Of a stretch of DNA of 64,000 nt, positions 32,642 through 49,126 are shown piece after piece. A model generated the notes under the pieces. That model ran no database searches, was not told the DNA's origin, and saw nothing but the letters and a program-made list of their open reading frames with translations. How positions within the stretch are numbered: the first letter of the stretch is position 1; each line of letters opens with the position of its first letter. Origin of the DNA: Chlorops oryzae (Eukaryota > Arthropoda > Insecta > Diptera > Chloropidae); contig CM035808.1 of NCBI GenBank assembly GCA_020466095.1, positions 17,773,853-17,837,852 of the forward strand, given 5' to 3'. The translations under genes and the position numbers were made by a program.

Positions 32642-33935
32642 ACTCCAAGATTTTCATAAATAAGAGATCTAATCCTAAATGCTTCTGGCATTACATAAAC
32701 TCGAAACGTAAAACTAATGGGTTCCCAGCTAGTATGTTTTATGGTGAATCTATCTCAAATAATATCTTAGAATCATGCAATTTGTTTACTGAAAATTTCC
32801 AAAAGTTCTATGAACAACATAATAACCTACCGATTCCTGCCACCGCAGACCTTCCTGTTAATCTGATTTCCAAAATCGATATTACCAGTGATGATGTACA
32901 GCTTGCAATCCACAACCTCATAAAAAGCCCTTGAAAAGATCTTGAAGGGTTCTCTCCTATGTTCTTTAAAATGTTTTCTCACCATATTAAACCTGCCCTT
33001 GTAATTCTGTTTAATCGTCGCATAAGAGAGTACTTTTCTTGATCCCTGGAAGCTGTGTACGGTTTTACCAATCTTTAAGTCTGTCAATAGGAACGATGTC
33101 ACTAATTACAGACCTATAGTGAAACAAAGTACCGTAGCGAAATTATTTGATTCTATAATCAAAACTAAAATATTCACCCATTTTAAAGACATTATTTGTC
33201 AATGTCAGCATGGTTTTATGCCTGGCAGGTCAGCCTGTACAAATCTTGCATTGATTACAAATCATATTGTAAACTCTGTCGAATCTTACTCTCAAACAGA
33301 CATTATTTATACAGATTTCGCTAAAGCTTTCGACAAAGTCGACCACTACATCCTACTAGGCAAATTGCGTTCTTATGGTATCCGTGGCTCTTTGTTAAAA
33401 TTCTTAGCCAGTTACTTAATCAATAGGAAGCTTCTAGTTCAATTAGGACCTTCTAGATCTAATAACTTCATAAAGGCGTGGTCCGGGATACCTCAAGGTA
33501 CACATTGTGGTCCGCTGTTATTCTTACTATTTATCAACGATCTGCCAAATCATGTGAAGTATGCAAAAACTCTTATGTTTGCGGACGATGTAAAATTGTA
33601 TATGAAAGTAAGCAGTGACTTAGACTGCTCCCATTTACGAGCTGATCTTAATTCTGTCGCTGATTGGTGTTCAACAAACGTTTTCTAAGCACGTTGATGT
33701 TACGGTTTCTAAGTCATTCGCTATGATTGGCTTTATTCGAAGGAGCACTGTTGACTTCAAAGATCCATTAACATTGAAAACACTCTATATATCTCTTGTT
33801 AGAGGCCGAATTGAGTATTGCTCTTTGATCTGGAATCCCTTTTTTGAGTCTTATAGCGACAAAATTGAAAGAGTTCAAATAGTCTTTTCTAAAATTGCAC
33901 TACGTAAACATATATATTGCATTGGAAAGGCCTAA
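32642..33935 (+). pseudogene. Decayed non-LTR retrotransposon, reverse transcriptase region (CR1/Jockey-type)
   Basis: Three collinear blocks. Block 1 (32642-32931) reads INKRSNPKCFWHYINSKRKT...FYGESISNNILESC, the linker before the reverse transcriptase, and ends at a TGA within KSP. Block 2 (33113-33688) holds the RT core: AKLFDSII, HGFMPGRSACTNL, YTDFAKAFDKVDH, SGIPQGTHCGPLLFLLFINDLP and the catalytic FADDVKLY (near 33578). Block 3 (33723-33935) reads IGFIRRSTVDFKDPLTLKTL...VRGRIEYCSLIWNP, the thumb region. Frameshifts or stops separate the blocks, a piece between 2 and 3 is deleted, and no endonuclease domain is seen. RT would prime at nicked target DNA; this copy is dead. Confidence 0.85.
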
Positions 33936-34202
33936 ATGTTACCTTCCTAATTCCGGTAAGGAATTGAAAATCGGATTATAATCCAGCAAGTTACAGCCGT
34001 ATAAGTGATCAAAGGTACCAAAAATTGGTTTTTGGCCCTTAGGTCAAAATTTTGAGGGTCCCTGGAAATTTTCATGGACCATTTCGGGTTCTACTCGACC
34101 AGACCTGCAACTTCCGATGGTGATATTTGTAAATTGAGGAAGGATATTTGCACAACATTGTATTAAGTTTGAAGTTTTTATTATAGGACCACCCTTAATT
34201 TT

Positions 34203-35277
34203 TATACCCAGCGTAAGCGGGGTATATTAGTTTTGTGCAAATCTTGTAACAGGCAGAATTAAGCTTCGCAGATATAGAAAAATATATATAGAAATGATCA
34301 GGATCAAAAACTGAATCGATTTAGACATGTCCGTCTGTCCGTCTGTCCGTCTGTCCGTCTGTCCGTCTGACCGTCTGTCCGTCTGTCCGTCCGTCCGTGG
34401 TCGGATCTCCTCCGAAACGGCTGAACCAATGAAGTCGAAATTTGGCACACATGTATATCGGGGTCCGAGTATGATCCTAAGTAAAAATGGGAGACATCCG
34501 CCCACTGCCACGCCCACAAATTAATTTATTGTGTTTTCAGTAAAATGCTTGTAACTTGCGAACCACTCAACACATTTCATTGATATTTGGTGTGCTGGTA
34601 AGCTACCAAAAGGGACATTTGCTGGCAAAAAATGGACGCCGCCCTCCTCGAGCCACGCCCACAAATAAGCCCAAAAATAAGGGCTTATCGTAACTTGTGA
34701 AGTAAAAGGCGTAGAAGCTTCAAATTCGCAGCATAGGTTGACCAAGGCGAATGAAAGGTGTAGGAAAAAAAATTTTATGTGGCCCGCCCACTGCCACGCC
34801 CACAAATAAAGATTTTTCGTAACTTCCGAAGTAAACGGCGTAGAAGATCCAAATTCGCAACATAGGTTCACCATGGCGAACGAAAGGTGTAGGAAAAAAA
34901 TTTTATGTAGCCCGCCCACTGCCACGCCCACAAATAAAGATTTTTCGTAACTTCCGAAGTAAAAGGCGTAGAAGCTCCAAATTCGCAACATAGGTTCACT
35001 AAGGCGAACGAAAGGTTTAGGGAAAAAATTTATGTGGCCCGCCCACTGCCACGCCCATAAATGAAGATTTTTCATAACTTCCGAAGTAAAAGGCGTAGAA
35101 GCTTCAAATTCGCAACGTACGTTCATCAAGGGGAATGAAAGGTGAAGGAAAATATTTTATGTGGCCCACCCACTGCCACGCCCACAAATAGAGAAGCAAA
35201 ACATAGTGCGCTCATAATGTCGGGACGCTGGGTATTTCAAAGTCGGGCTTGACCGACTTTAGCTTTCTTACTTGTTT
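34203..35277 (+). mobile_element. DINE-1/Helentron-like element with four ~127-bp tandem units
   Basis: Starts TATACCCAGCG...GGGGTATATTAG and ends with hairpin AAAGTCGGGC-TT-GACCGACTTT, then AGCTTTCTTACTTGTTT. A GACATGTCCGTCTGTCCG block at 34326-34400 is the typical DINE-like microsatellite. From about 34657 to 35165 a unit of about 127 bp beginning CCGCCCACTGCCACGCCCAC is repeated (34783, 34911, 35038, 35165). This is a different subfamily from the 19.4/39.9-kb copies. The 202-residue minus-strand ORF across the repeats is an artefact of the period. Confidence 0.8.
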
Positions 35278-35357
35278 AATTTATTTGATTGAAAGCACTA
35301 ACAATTTGCCAACCAAATAAGTTTAAATTTTAAAATATATTTTCCGATAGGTAGTAC

Positions 35358-35413
35358 TATCGATATTTCAGACTATCAAAAATCGAGACTATCGATGTGC
35401 GCAACTATCGATA
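35358..35413. promoter_or_regulatory. Cluster of three DRE-type TATCGAT(A/G) sites
   Basis: TATCGATA at 35358-35365, TATCGATG at 35390-35397 and TATCGATA at 35406-35413, plus a nearby CGATATTATCG. In flies TATCGATA is the DREF/BEAF-32 element of TATA-less housekeeping promoters and insulators. It lies 30 bases ahead of an ATG at 35444. Without a confirmed transcript this is only a candidate promoter or insulator. Confidence 0.45.
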
Positions 35414-35443
35414 GTTCTGCAGCTCAAGTCGATATTATCGAAA

Positions 35444-35726
35444 ATGATTCCAATGTCGCCCATCAACAGCGGTGGTGACTTTGACAAACCCAACAAATTT
35501 AAAACACTCATAAGATGTTTTTACTGTCGCTGCGGTTACTTATTCTTTAGCCTTATCTCCTTTGTAAAAAATTTGGAAAAGAGCAAATGTATTGATTTCA
35601 ATTTAAAAAAAAAATCCCGTCAAAAGCTTCTTCTTGGATAAATGAAGCACAATTCTCAATAAAACCGCTTCAATAGAGCCGGAGATGTCGAGGATTTCTT
35701 CAACACTTCATTGACCAACGTAGAAA
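35444..35726 (+). pseudogene. Possible decayed small gene behind the DRE cluster
   Basis: One frame opens MIPMSPINSGGDFDKPNKFK, continues to a stop at 35639-35641, meets a second stop at 35660-35662 and then reads NRFNRAGDVEDFFNTSLTNV in the same frame up to about 35726. The two stretches look protein-like, while the middle (Lys/Phe-rich) does not. No known family was recognised. It may be a degenerate gene, a piece of an exon, or chance. Confidence 0.25.
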
Positions 35727-35729
35727 AAA

Positions 35730-36921
35730 TGTTCAGTAGTTGAAATTGAATTTCTTTAAATTCAAGTGCCAGAAAAGTAACAAAAGCTCCCGTTCGATTC
35801 CGTATGAGAACACTTATTGAACGCTCCTCACTTCATTGCATGTGGAAAAGAATTTCTTGAATGACCCTAACCTACTTTCTATATCCGTGCCTTACGTGCA
35901 GTTTGGAATTTTCTTAAAAGTCTTGCGGGTAAATATCTATTTTAAGTTTGGATGTTTTTTTTTATAGCAATTAAAGCGCCATAGAGCTTTCACATACTTG
36001 AAGAATGTTAAGAGGTACTCTACATAGAATTCCGAATACTTTTGAAGCTGCTCGCAAATAGTCAAAAGTCCATCTATTTCAATATGAAAGCGCACCGAAC
36101 AGAACAGCGCAGTGCAGAGCAGTCTAATGGCAACACGTTGAGCTGTTGGCATGCATGTGTGCTCACCTGTATGTGCTTGCATGAAGGTACGTGTCTGTCC
36201 CGTTCGTTTGATTGTGGGTTTATTTACAGTTGCGCGGCATCCGACTGACAGACACTCACACACAATTAAATTTAATTAAACACGGTGAGGCAGCAATTGC
36301 ACTGACGGGGACGTTCGCGCGAAGAGATCTTGTTCGGAAGGATAAACAAAAAAGGATATTGCTGGTGTTAAGTGAATGTATGAATTGAATGAATGAACTG
36401 GTTGAACAAGGCAAGAGACCGTACAGGCGAATAAATGTCAAATGAGAAGAAAACAAAAAGAAAAGCAAAAGCAAAAGGGAGAAAAGGATCTGCCGCCAAA
36501 TGTCTGCAGTTAAAGTACTTTCATTCAGTTAGTTTCTCCATGAATCCACATGAAGCGTTAGAAATCATAAAAAATTATGAGACCATAAAAAATTATTACA
36601 TCCAAATGAACAGAAACAATGCTGCTCAGGTGAAAGTGTAAAAGGATGAGCTTCGAAAAAGGTAAATTGATATGAAAATTAAGCATGAAATATTCAAGCC
36701 ACGTTCGTAAGGTTCTTGGAATTTCTTTATTTTTATGTTTTTTATTTTGTTCGTTTATAATTCAATTAAGGAAATCGAGATTCAAATTGAAATATTTCCA
36801 TAAGAAGTGTTGGAAGCTAAATATGGTGATTTTTAAGTTGAAGAATTCATTATTGAAATTACATAAACTTCCTTCAAAAGTCTTTTAAAATCTTAAATTT
36901 TTAAAACCAATTGCATGGACT
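35730..36921. other. No gene seen
   Basis: AT-rich, short unsupported ORFs on both strands. Confidence 0.45.
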
Positions 36922-36925
36922 TTAA

Positions 36926-37657
36926 GGGGGTCTTCTCATTGAGCAACTTTTTTTTTCGACTTTTTTTTTTTGCATTTATTTATAGCTTGGGTAGTTGTGA
37001 ATACGCCCCTAAAACGATTTTTTTAAAATTCGAAATAGTTTAGTGGATATAGCCTTCTTTGTCGAGCAAGATCTGCGCTAAAACAAGTAATTTTTGCGTT
37101 GCTTCAAACTTTAAACGCGTTTATCTCGAAACCACGTTTTTCGAACTGGCGGCCATGATATCTCCAGTTCAACTGGACCGATTGTCATGAAACAAAGTGA
37201 AATCGACGCGGAATTGTCACCGTTCTCGGGGGAACCTCGACCATAATTTAAAAAAATTTTTTACTATTTTTTTTTTTACACTAAACTACAAAAAAAAGCC
37301 CGAAATTGAATTTTATTTTTTAATTACCGCCATTTTGTCAAATAAAATCACAAAATTAAGCTTGAGGTTCACCCGAGAATTACATCTATACTGATTATAG
37401 TCTCGTTTTTTTTCCATTTCGGACGCTCCGGAGACCCGGAATCGTGGCCGCCGTGACGGCACCTTTTTTTTCACCACCAACTTTGATGTCTCATTACTTT
37501 TTGAACAGCCCACGTATCGAGGCAAAAAAAATTTTTATTTACTTTGAACCTTTTGTAATACAATAAATAAAAAAAGTTTTCAATTATTCTTTGCGTTTTC
37601 AAATAAGATTTTTTTTAAAAAGGGTCCAAAAAACGGGTTTTCAATGAGAAGACCCCC
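36926..37657. mobile_element. piggyBac-type non-autonomous element, TTAA target site
   Basis: 732 bp between TTAA (36922-36925) and TTAA (37658-37661). Inverted ends GGGGGTCTTCTCATTGA match for 17 bp. The exact TTAA duplication is diagnostic for piggyBac-type integration. The interior has only short ORFs (37197-37394 plus, 37313-37525 minus) with no transposase motif. Confidence 0.78.
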
Positions 37658-37661
37658 TTAA

Positions 37662-39907
37662 CAATTTTTAGCCGCCGATACGAAACCATCTTTTGGTGGA
37701 ATATATTTCTAATTTGACTTAAAAGGATATTAAATTGGTTGGTCATGTCTCAAAGTATTTTAAAAGTAAGATTTTTTTCCGTATTGTTAAAATGTATAAA
37801 AGAGTCAGTAAAGTGACCTCAAAAGTTTTTCTTGGCGAAAGTTGCCCAGAGTTCTTTGTGGTGAACCCTTCTAATTGAGAAAGCCCTTCGTATCTCTCGA
37901 CATTTTTTTGTTTTAGCAGTTTTTCTAAGCCTCAAAGCTCTGAAGATGACTATACAAATGTGTTTCATACGATACTCGTTAGTGTCCCAGAAAAGCTCCA
38001 ATATGTCTAAGATCAAGTACTTAAAAGGTTATGTACCTTAAGAAGGCTCACCATCAAACCGATAAATTTCTTTTATCAATAGAGAGGATAAACAACAAAT
38101 ACCAATTTCGCTTATATATTTTCGTAATAATAAATTGCTAGGAGAACACATAAAATTGATTTGACAGTAAGTTATCAAAATATTTGCTAATACGTCATTT
38201 GGGCGCCTTCGATAATTTTTCATTGTACAAATTTAGCACAAGTTTTTGGCTACAATTCTATCTCGATTTCCCATTCTGAAGCCATTTGTGGACACATATT
38301 TTCACATTACGAAGCACAATACTAAGTAATATCGTTTTATGTGTTGTCTTTTTACATATACAAGCCCAATGTTCGCCGGGTATACATATGTTTTTATGTA
38401 TATATATATGAATAGATGTTTGTATGTCCATATATTGGTAAAGAAAGAAGAAGAAAAAAACAACATTCATTTTAAGACATTTTTCAGACAACTTCGAACA
38501 ATATTTATTGTGTTCGTGGTTTCGGCTTTTTTCTTGTCGACATCTCTTCTTTCTCCACTTTCAACTGAGTCTTATTTATGACATCTTGTAAATGGAGTAA
38601 GTGACTCAAGGACACACGACATACACACAAAAGTATGTCGTTGGCATTGCTTACACCGAACTTACAAAAATGTCGTATGTGCTCATGTGCGTTCATGCTT
38701 TATCCTTATACGAAATTAATGCATACACAAGCACAGACACGCACAAAAATGTACACCGTTGTGTTTTTACATATTGCAGGAAGCAGGTCCGTGTGTTTAT
38801 GGTTGACTTTTCATGATTTACAATACGCATACACACTGGTAGACATGTAGTAGATACACTAATAAAGACATATAGCAGTTAGGTTGATGTTGAAGAAAAA
38901 AAAAAATGCTTTTCTCTCTCCGCTTCTGGTATAGAACCTTTCTAAAATCCTGGGCACGACCTCGACTAATTGATTGACGTTTCCGGTCATTGTTCTGCAG
39001 CTCTGAATGTTGGGCTGAAAAGGATTTTAATGCAATATGTTACAATGAGAGGAGCAGCGGAAAGAGTTGAGTACATTTGAGCTTAGTCAAACAAAGCTTG
39101 GGCTTACAATAATCACTGCATATCTTGTGTCAGAACTCATTAAATGGGCTGCGTGCTCAAACAGTGACAAGCGTATGAATGTCGTCATTCTTTGTAGAAG
39201 AAATCATTCTGAGCAAATGCTCCTGAGACTGACCGACCACAAATCCTCAGCTATGAAAACAGAATTTCATAGCTGGTTTGGTTGATTACAATAGCATGAC
39301 ATAGATTTTCAGTCGATGCATTTTTACCTTTGATACCTTCGTGACGCATTGGGTGCAGTCCTAGTAAAGATGGAAAGGTAAACATAGAAACGGTTTTAAT
39401 GGAAAATGATTTCATTTCAAAAAAAAGGAACGAAAAATCTTATTATTTTTTTAGAAGAAAATATTGCTTGAAAGGGTTTAAAGTGAAGAGTTTATTGAAA
39501 TGAAAGTACCAGTGATTTTCTCAAATTATTAACAAGCTTATTTACGTGGCTGCGTGATAATTTAACTCAAAATTGAGCTACTGTGATGGCTGAAGAATAG
39601 ATATATTTCGCCACAATAAACATTAATTTGAATGTTTTAAATGCAAATTACTTTTATCCGGTCTTCATATGTGTGAGTCCAAAATAAGTCCGAATTTTTT
39701 AGGAACTTATGAGGGTCGGAAACATTTGTACGAAATGAGTACGTAACACTTGATAAATATGCTGTTAGCAAATAAATAAAATTCTATTTCCTTTACCATA
39801 AACTTTACTATAAAAAACAAAAATTCCACTTTTTGAATTGCCAAAGACGACACACGAGTTGGGTCAGCGCATGACAAGAATTCAAGATTTCGCAGTTTTA
39901 TTTTTTT
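37662..39907. other. No gene seen
   Basis: AT-rich, with a TATGTATATATATATG tract at about 38395-38410 and scattered CACA/ACAT tracts at 38600-38760. No supported exon. Confidence 0.45.
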
Positions 39908-40049
39908 TATACCCGACACACTCTGTGTCGAGGGTATATTGCGTTTGTGTGGTTGTGTGTAACACCCAGAACCAGTCGAGATAGACCATACAAAATGTAT
40001 ATAGAAATGATCAGCGTCACCAGGAGATTCGATTTAGACATGTCCGTCC

Positions 40050-40080
<31 letters not shown>

Positions 40081-40803
40081 GTCTGTCCGTCTGTCTGTCT
40101 GTCTGTCTGTTTGTATACAGTTATCTTATCGAAGGAGTTGAGCTATCTTGACAAAATTTGGTATGCGTGCTCACGGGGACATGAGTAAGAACAAGTTCGA
40201 GAATGGACCCGATCGGACCATTTTTAGGGGTACCTCCAGTACTAGGGTCTGTTACGAAAATCACAAAAACTGCTCTAAAATCGAAGTTTTTTATGATATT
40301 TTGATGAAATTTGATATTTGAACATGTTTGAAAGCAAGTAATACGATTTCAAAAAATTGGAAAAGTGGGCGTGTCATAGGGGCGTGTTTCAAAAATTGTC
40401 TCCTACTCCCGAAATACCAATGGGACTTGAACAAAAATTGGCACGTATACTTCCTTGATAGCCAATAACGTCCTTCCCAAAAAATTTTTCGATCGGACCA
40501 TTATTAAGGGTACCTCTAGTACTAGGGTCTGTCACAAAAATCCCAAAAATGCCTCAAAATCAGACTTTATTGAAATATTTCAATGAAACTTAGAATTTGA
40601 GCGTATATTTAAGCCTCTGATTAGAATTCCAAAGAATTTGAAAAGTGGGCGTGGAAAAGGGGCGGTTTTCATTTAGAAATTTAACAAAAGTCGGTATATG
40701 GGGCTCCTTATGCCCTTAAACACCTCTTGATATTAAAAATTATGTGTCTGTGTCGGGTATTCTATTGTCAGGCTCGCCTGACTATAACACCCTTACTTGT
40801 TTT
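39908..40803 (+). mobile_element. Helentron/DINE-like element, full copy
   Basis: Same family as 19446-20312: start TATACCCGACACACTCTGTG, GACATGTCCGTCCGTCTGTC block (here expanded with (GTCT)n to about 40110), and 3' hairpin GTCAGGC-TCG-CCTGAC followed by CTTACTTGTTTT. It is non-coding and relies on an autonomous Helentron elsewhere. Confidence 0.8.
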
Positions 40804-40937
40804 TTATAGAGTTTTTCTAAAATTTTTCGTGAGCTTTTTTTTTTTTAACCATACATTCACACATATATTCAAACATATGTATCTATATAAGTAAATTTAA
40901 AAAATTGTGGTAGCGGAGCAGTCTCATATATATTTAA

Positions 40938-41377
40938 CCCTGCTGTGACCTTAAAAAAGTTACACTAAATGCTTTAGGGGCCATTTGGTCCACGGTGTAT
41001 TCCCCATAAAAAATATATACAGCACAATTCTAAATGAATATTCCCGGGGAGTTTTGTCCCTAGAAATTTTTATCCCTGAAAAAAGGAAGTATTCTTAGCG
41101 TCAATAGAAGAAGAAATGGAGTGACGTTCGCTTGAAAATCTTTAAATTACTTGGTTCCTCATATTCACTACCCCAGTAATCTCGGAATGGGAGAATATTA
41201 TTTAAATCCGCAGGGAAAGCTCCCCTGGAATGTTTAGAATCGGGCTGATAGGAAATATAAAAATTTGAGCACTTTACGAAAATATTTGTATGCCTGAAAT
41301 AATATTTATTTAACAAATAGATATTGGCCTCAAAAATATTGTATTTTCGACCAAATAGTCCTAAGGCACCAGCAGGG
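40938..41377. mobile_element. Second piggyBac-type MITE, TTAA target site
   Basis: 440 bp between TTAA at 40934-40937 and 41378-41381. Inverted ends CCCTGCTGTGACCTTA and (complement) CCCTGCTGGTGCCTTAGG. CCC after TTAA is typical of piggyBac ends. It differs from the element at 36.9 kb. The ORF 41101-41316 (minus) has no motif. Confidence 0.72.
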
Positions 41378-41852
41378 TTAAATAACAGTGGAATGTGAGC
41401 GCAAATTGAGTCTTATATGCCTCTTATACGGGCTCATTTGATGTATGAAACCAGCTCATATACATATAAGTCCACTTTGGAAAGGTCGGAAAAAGATTTG
41501 TTAAGGACTCTGAAATGAGCATTAAAATTCTTTTAGGATTCAGAATGTTGGCTGCGTTAAGCAATTTACTTTAACGACTAAAACGATTCGGCAACGGCAC
41601 GTAACAGAATGAAAATTTCTCTAAATATGTATTAATTACCCATCCACTTTTCATCTTATAAGTACACCGAGAGAAATAACAACAGTTAAATCAACTACTT
41701 AGAACAGTTAAAGTAAGACTGGTCAAATAAACTGTATTCCGCGTTAAATGCACTGAAAAAGGCAGTCAAATGAACAGTTGAAAAACAGTTACTTTTTATG
41801 TTCAAATTCGCTTTCGTTCACTTAGACGTATAAGTTCGCATTCTGAGCAAAC

Positions 41853-41930
41853 GTCTCTGGAGGTTTCGATATCTCAGTGCTTTAAACTGTGACTCGACAG
41901 TGGTGAGCTTCGGGGTTCTATCCCTGCTGG
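41853..41930 (+). repeat. tRNA-like module 1 of the 41.66-kb element
   Basis: A-box-like TATCTCAGTGCTTTAAAC and B box GGTTCTATCC at 41914-41923, separated by about the distance expected for a tRNA with a long variable arm. No proper anticodon loop or acceptor closure was found. Confidence 0.55.
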
Positions 41931-42148
41931 CGGCGGGAATTTTTCTGAATTTTTTGTTTAATTACGGTTTTTTTTTTTGTACAGAGTGTAGTGGTTTTGG
42001 AAGACAAACATTTTCTCCTAAATTTTTAAGGTTTTATTTTATTTAATTTTTTTTTAATGGTTCATTTTCAAGCAAAAAATTTTGCGAGTGAAACAATTCC
42101 TTAAGCACGTTCCCCAAAACTTGAGCATTTTGACCAACAAATTAAATT

Positions 42149-42222
42149 GGTTCGTTTAGCGTAATGGTTAAGACGTTCGCCCAGCGAAGTGGAGGTCAGC
42201 GGTTCAAGGCTCGGCCGAGGCG
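42149..42222 (+). repeat. tRNA-like module 2 of the 41.66-kb element
   Basis: A box TAGCGTAATGGTTAAGACG fits the pol III consensus well. B box GGTTCAAGGCTC is at 42201-42212. An anticodon-arm-like TTCGC-CCA-GCGAA hairpin lies between them, with a loop too short for a tRNA. Same strand as module 1. Confidence 0.6.
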
Positions 42223-42549
42223 AGAAAATTTAAAGAGATGAAAGAGAAAAAGATTTAAATATAAACAAATAAATAAAGAAAAAATATAATAATTTAATTT
42301 TAAAAAAATATTAATAAAAGAAGATTAAAAAAAAGTCAAATCAAAAAATAAATTTTTTTTTCCCAGTCGCTAGTGACAGTTGATTTAACCGCAAGACAGT
42401 TATATCAACCATCAGGTAGTTATATCCTTAATGACTGTGTTTGTACTGTTGAATTGACCGCTACTACACATAAGTTAACAATTAACGGCGAACTCGGTTA
42501 TTTTAACCTGCTTTTTCAGTTAATATAACTACCTTTTTCTCTCGGTGTA

Positions 42550-43958
42550 CATATATAAAATTCTCGTGTCGTGGTGTTTGTTTTGTTTTTTTTTTGCAAA
42601 GCTCATATTGAAATGAAAAGAGTTTTTCATAAATTGAAAACTCCCAATTTTAAAAAGGAAATTGATTTGAAAATACAAAGAGCAGTTGCCATGCTCATTT
42701 TGGCTTCATTACCAATTCCATCAACTCTATCCTTTCTTATTAAAAACTTTTTTAAAGGAAAACTGGAAGTGAAACTTTTTTTAAAAGCAAGCCTCATTCG
42801 TGTTCCAACTTTTTCACAATTTAAAAATCTTTTAATAAACAAACTATCTTCACAACTTACTCAGATGTTGTATAACATGTTTGGCAACTTCCAGAAAGGT
42901 CGTGTGAAAAGTTTTGAGAACATCTTTTTCTCTAGTAATGATCAGAGAAACATTCATCTTGGAAGGAAAAGCCTTTCACATACGCTGCATCAAAGCAGAA
43001 ATGTCAAGTGGCACTGGCATTTTGATGTATGTAGGTGGAGAGGTTTTTGAATTCTCGAAAAGTATGTATATCTCATTTAAATTGAAAGCAATCAGCAATA
43101 ATAGAATGTCATTTTTACGTCAAAAAAACTTGCGTCCTCATACTAAAATGAGAGAGAGTCAAATTGTTGAGGGAATGAGTTTTGATGAATTCTGGGAAAT
43201 GTTGCTATTTTTGCAGCATTTGCTGTTGTAATTCAGACATGTTTTGCATGCAAAGTCATGTTTTTCACTGTGTTGTACGAGTAATTAAACGTCACCGTCA
43301 CAGTTGCCACAGACAAAACATCAAAACATCGTAATGAAACTCATTCCGATGCCTTAATTGCTGTGTCATTCAATTTAATACATATTTCGAAAGTTGTATA
43401 TTTTGCGTTCATTCCTCGATCGAGGGGAGGTGGAGGGAATTTTTTATTGGTTTTTTGTGACGTCAACAACAATTATTAAAGTTCGGAGGGCTTTTTTGTG
43501 TCAATACGTACTAATGGTGGAACTCAATTACAGCTATGAAAATTATTTTGTCATCAGAATGCAGAAAAAATCATTAATGCAGAAGTAGTGAAGCATTCAT
43601 TTGTAAAGAGGCCAATTGGTGTCTTTTCGAATGATCCTCTAGTGAAAACATCACACAAGCAAGAGCTCTTTGCAACCGAAAATTGAAAATTTCATTTGAA
43701 AAAGGGCTCTATACTCCCATTTTCAATGCAGACGCTATGAAATTTTCACGACAATATGTTTTTCAATCTGTGTGCTATAATTCTCAGAAGCTTTAAAACT
43801 TGGATGTACTTAACATGTGACAAGAATTGAAACTTTTAAGTCTTTCCAAGGGTGCTGATGTGTCACAGCCACGAAGTGACGAAATACGACCATATCCGCA
43901 TATTTTTTAAAATATTTATTGGGAAAATACAAGTTCGAAACCGCTTTTTAATACATTT
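42550..43958. other. No gene seen
   Basis: The 159-residue ORF at 42571-43050 is Lys/Phe/Leu-rich, matches nothing recognisable, overlaps another frame (42914-43231) and lacks promoter or splice support. Confidence 0.45.
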
Positions 43959-44085
43959 GGGCCCATTTGCTACTGTTCCGACTAAATTTTTTCGTTCCGA
44001 AAAACAAAAAATTTGTATGAAAATTTTGACATTTTCAGAGGATATCGTAACGAAAAACTTTAACCGGAACAGTAGCAAATGGGCC
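43959..44085 (+). mobile_element. MITE family 2, copy 2
   Basis: Ends GGCCCATTTGCTACTGTTCC and the inverted copy at the right. The inner TTCGTTCCGAAAA and GAGGATATCG segments match copy 1 at 13.04 kb in the opposite orientation. About 127 bp. Confidence 0.75.

Positions 44086-49126
<5,041 letters not shown>

Larger units (their letters stand above)
41665..42547. mobile_element. TIR element with two tRNA-like modules inside, TA flanks
   Basis: Left end CACCGAGAGAAA and right end TTTCTCTCGGTG are inverted and each is flanked by TA (GTA|CAC and GTG|TAC). The subterminal regions on both sides carry many AACAGTTAA/TTAACTGTT-like subrepeats in opposing order. The core has tRNA-like modules at 41853-41930 and 42149-42222. 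About 883 bp; no protein coding. Confidence 0.7.

Noticed and set aside
34326..34400. Regular GTCCGTCTGTCC repeats that might suggest a CRISPR-like array
   Set aside because: A simple tandem microsatellite block typical of DINE-like elements; no spacers, and the DNA is eukaryotic.
34521..35129. 202-residue minus-strand ORF
   Set aside because: It runs across the ~127-bp tandem units of a DINE-like element and has repeat-derived composition only.
42571..43231. ORFs of 159 and 105 residues
   Set aside because: Overlapping frames, Lys/Phe/Ser low-complexity composition, no promoter, splice site or family resemblance.
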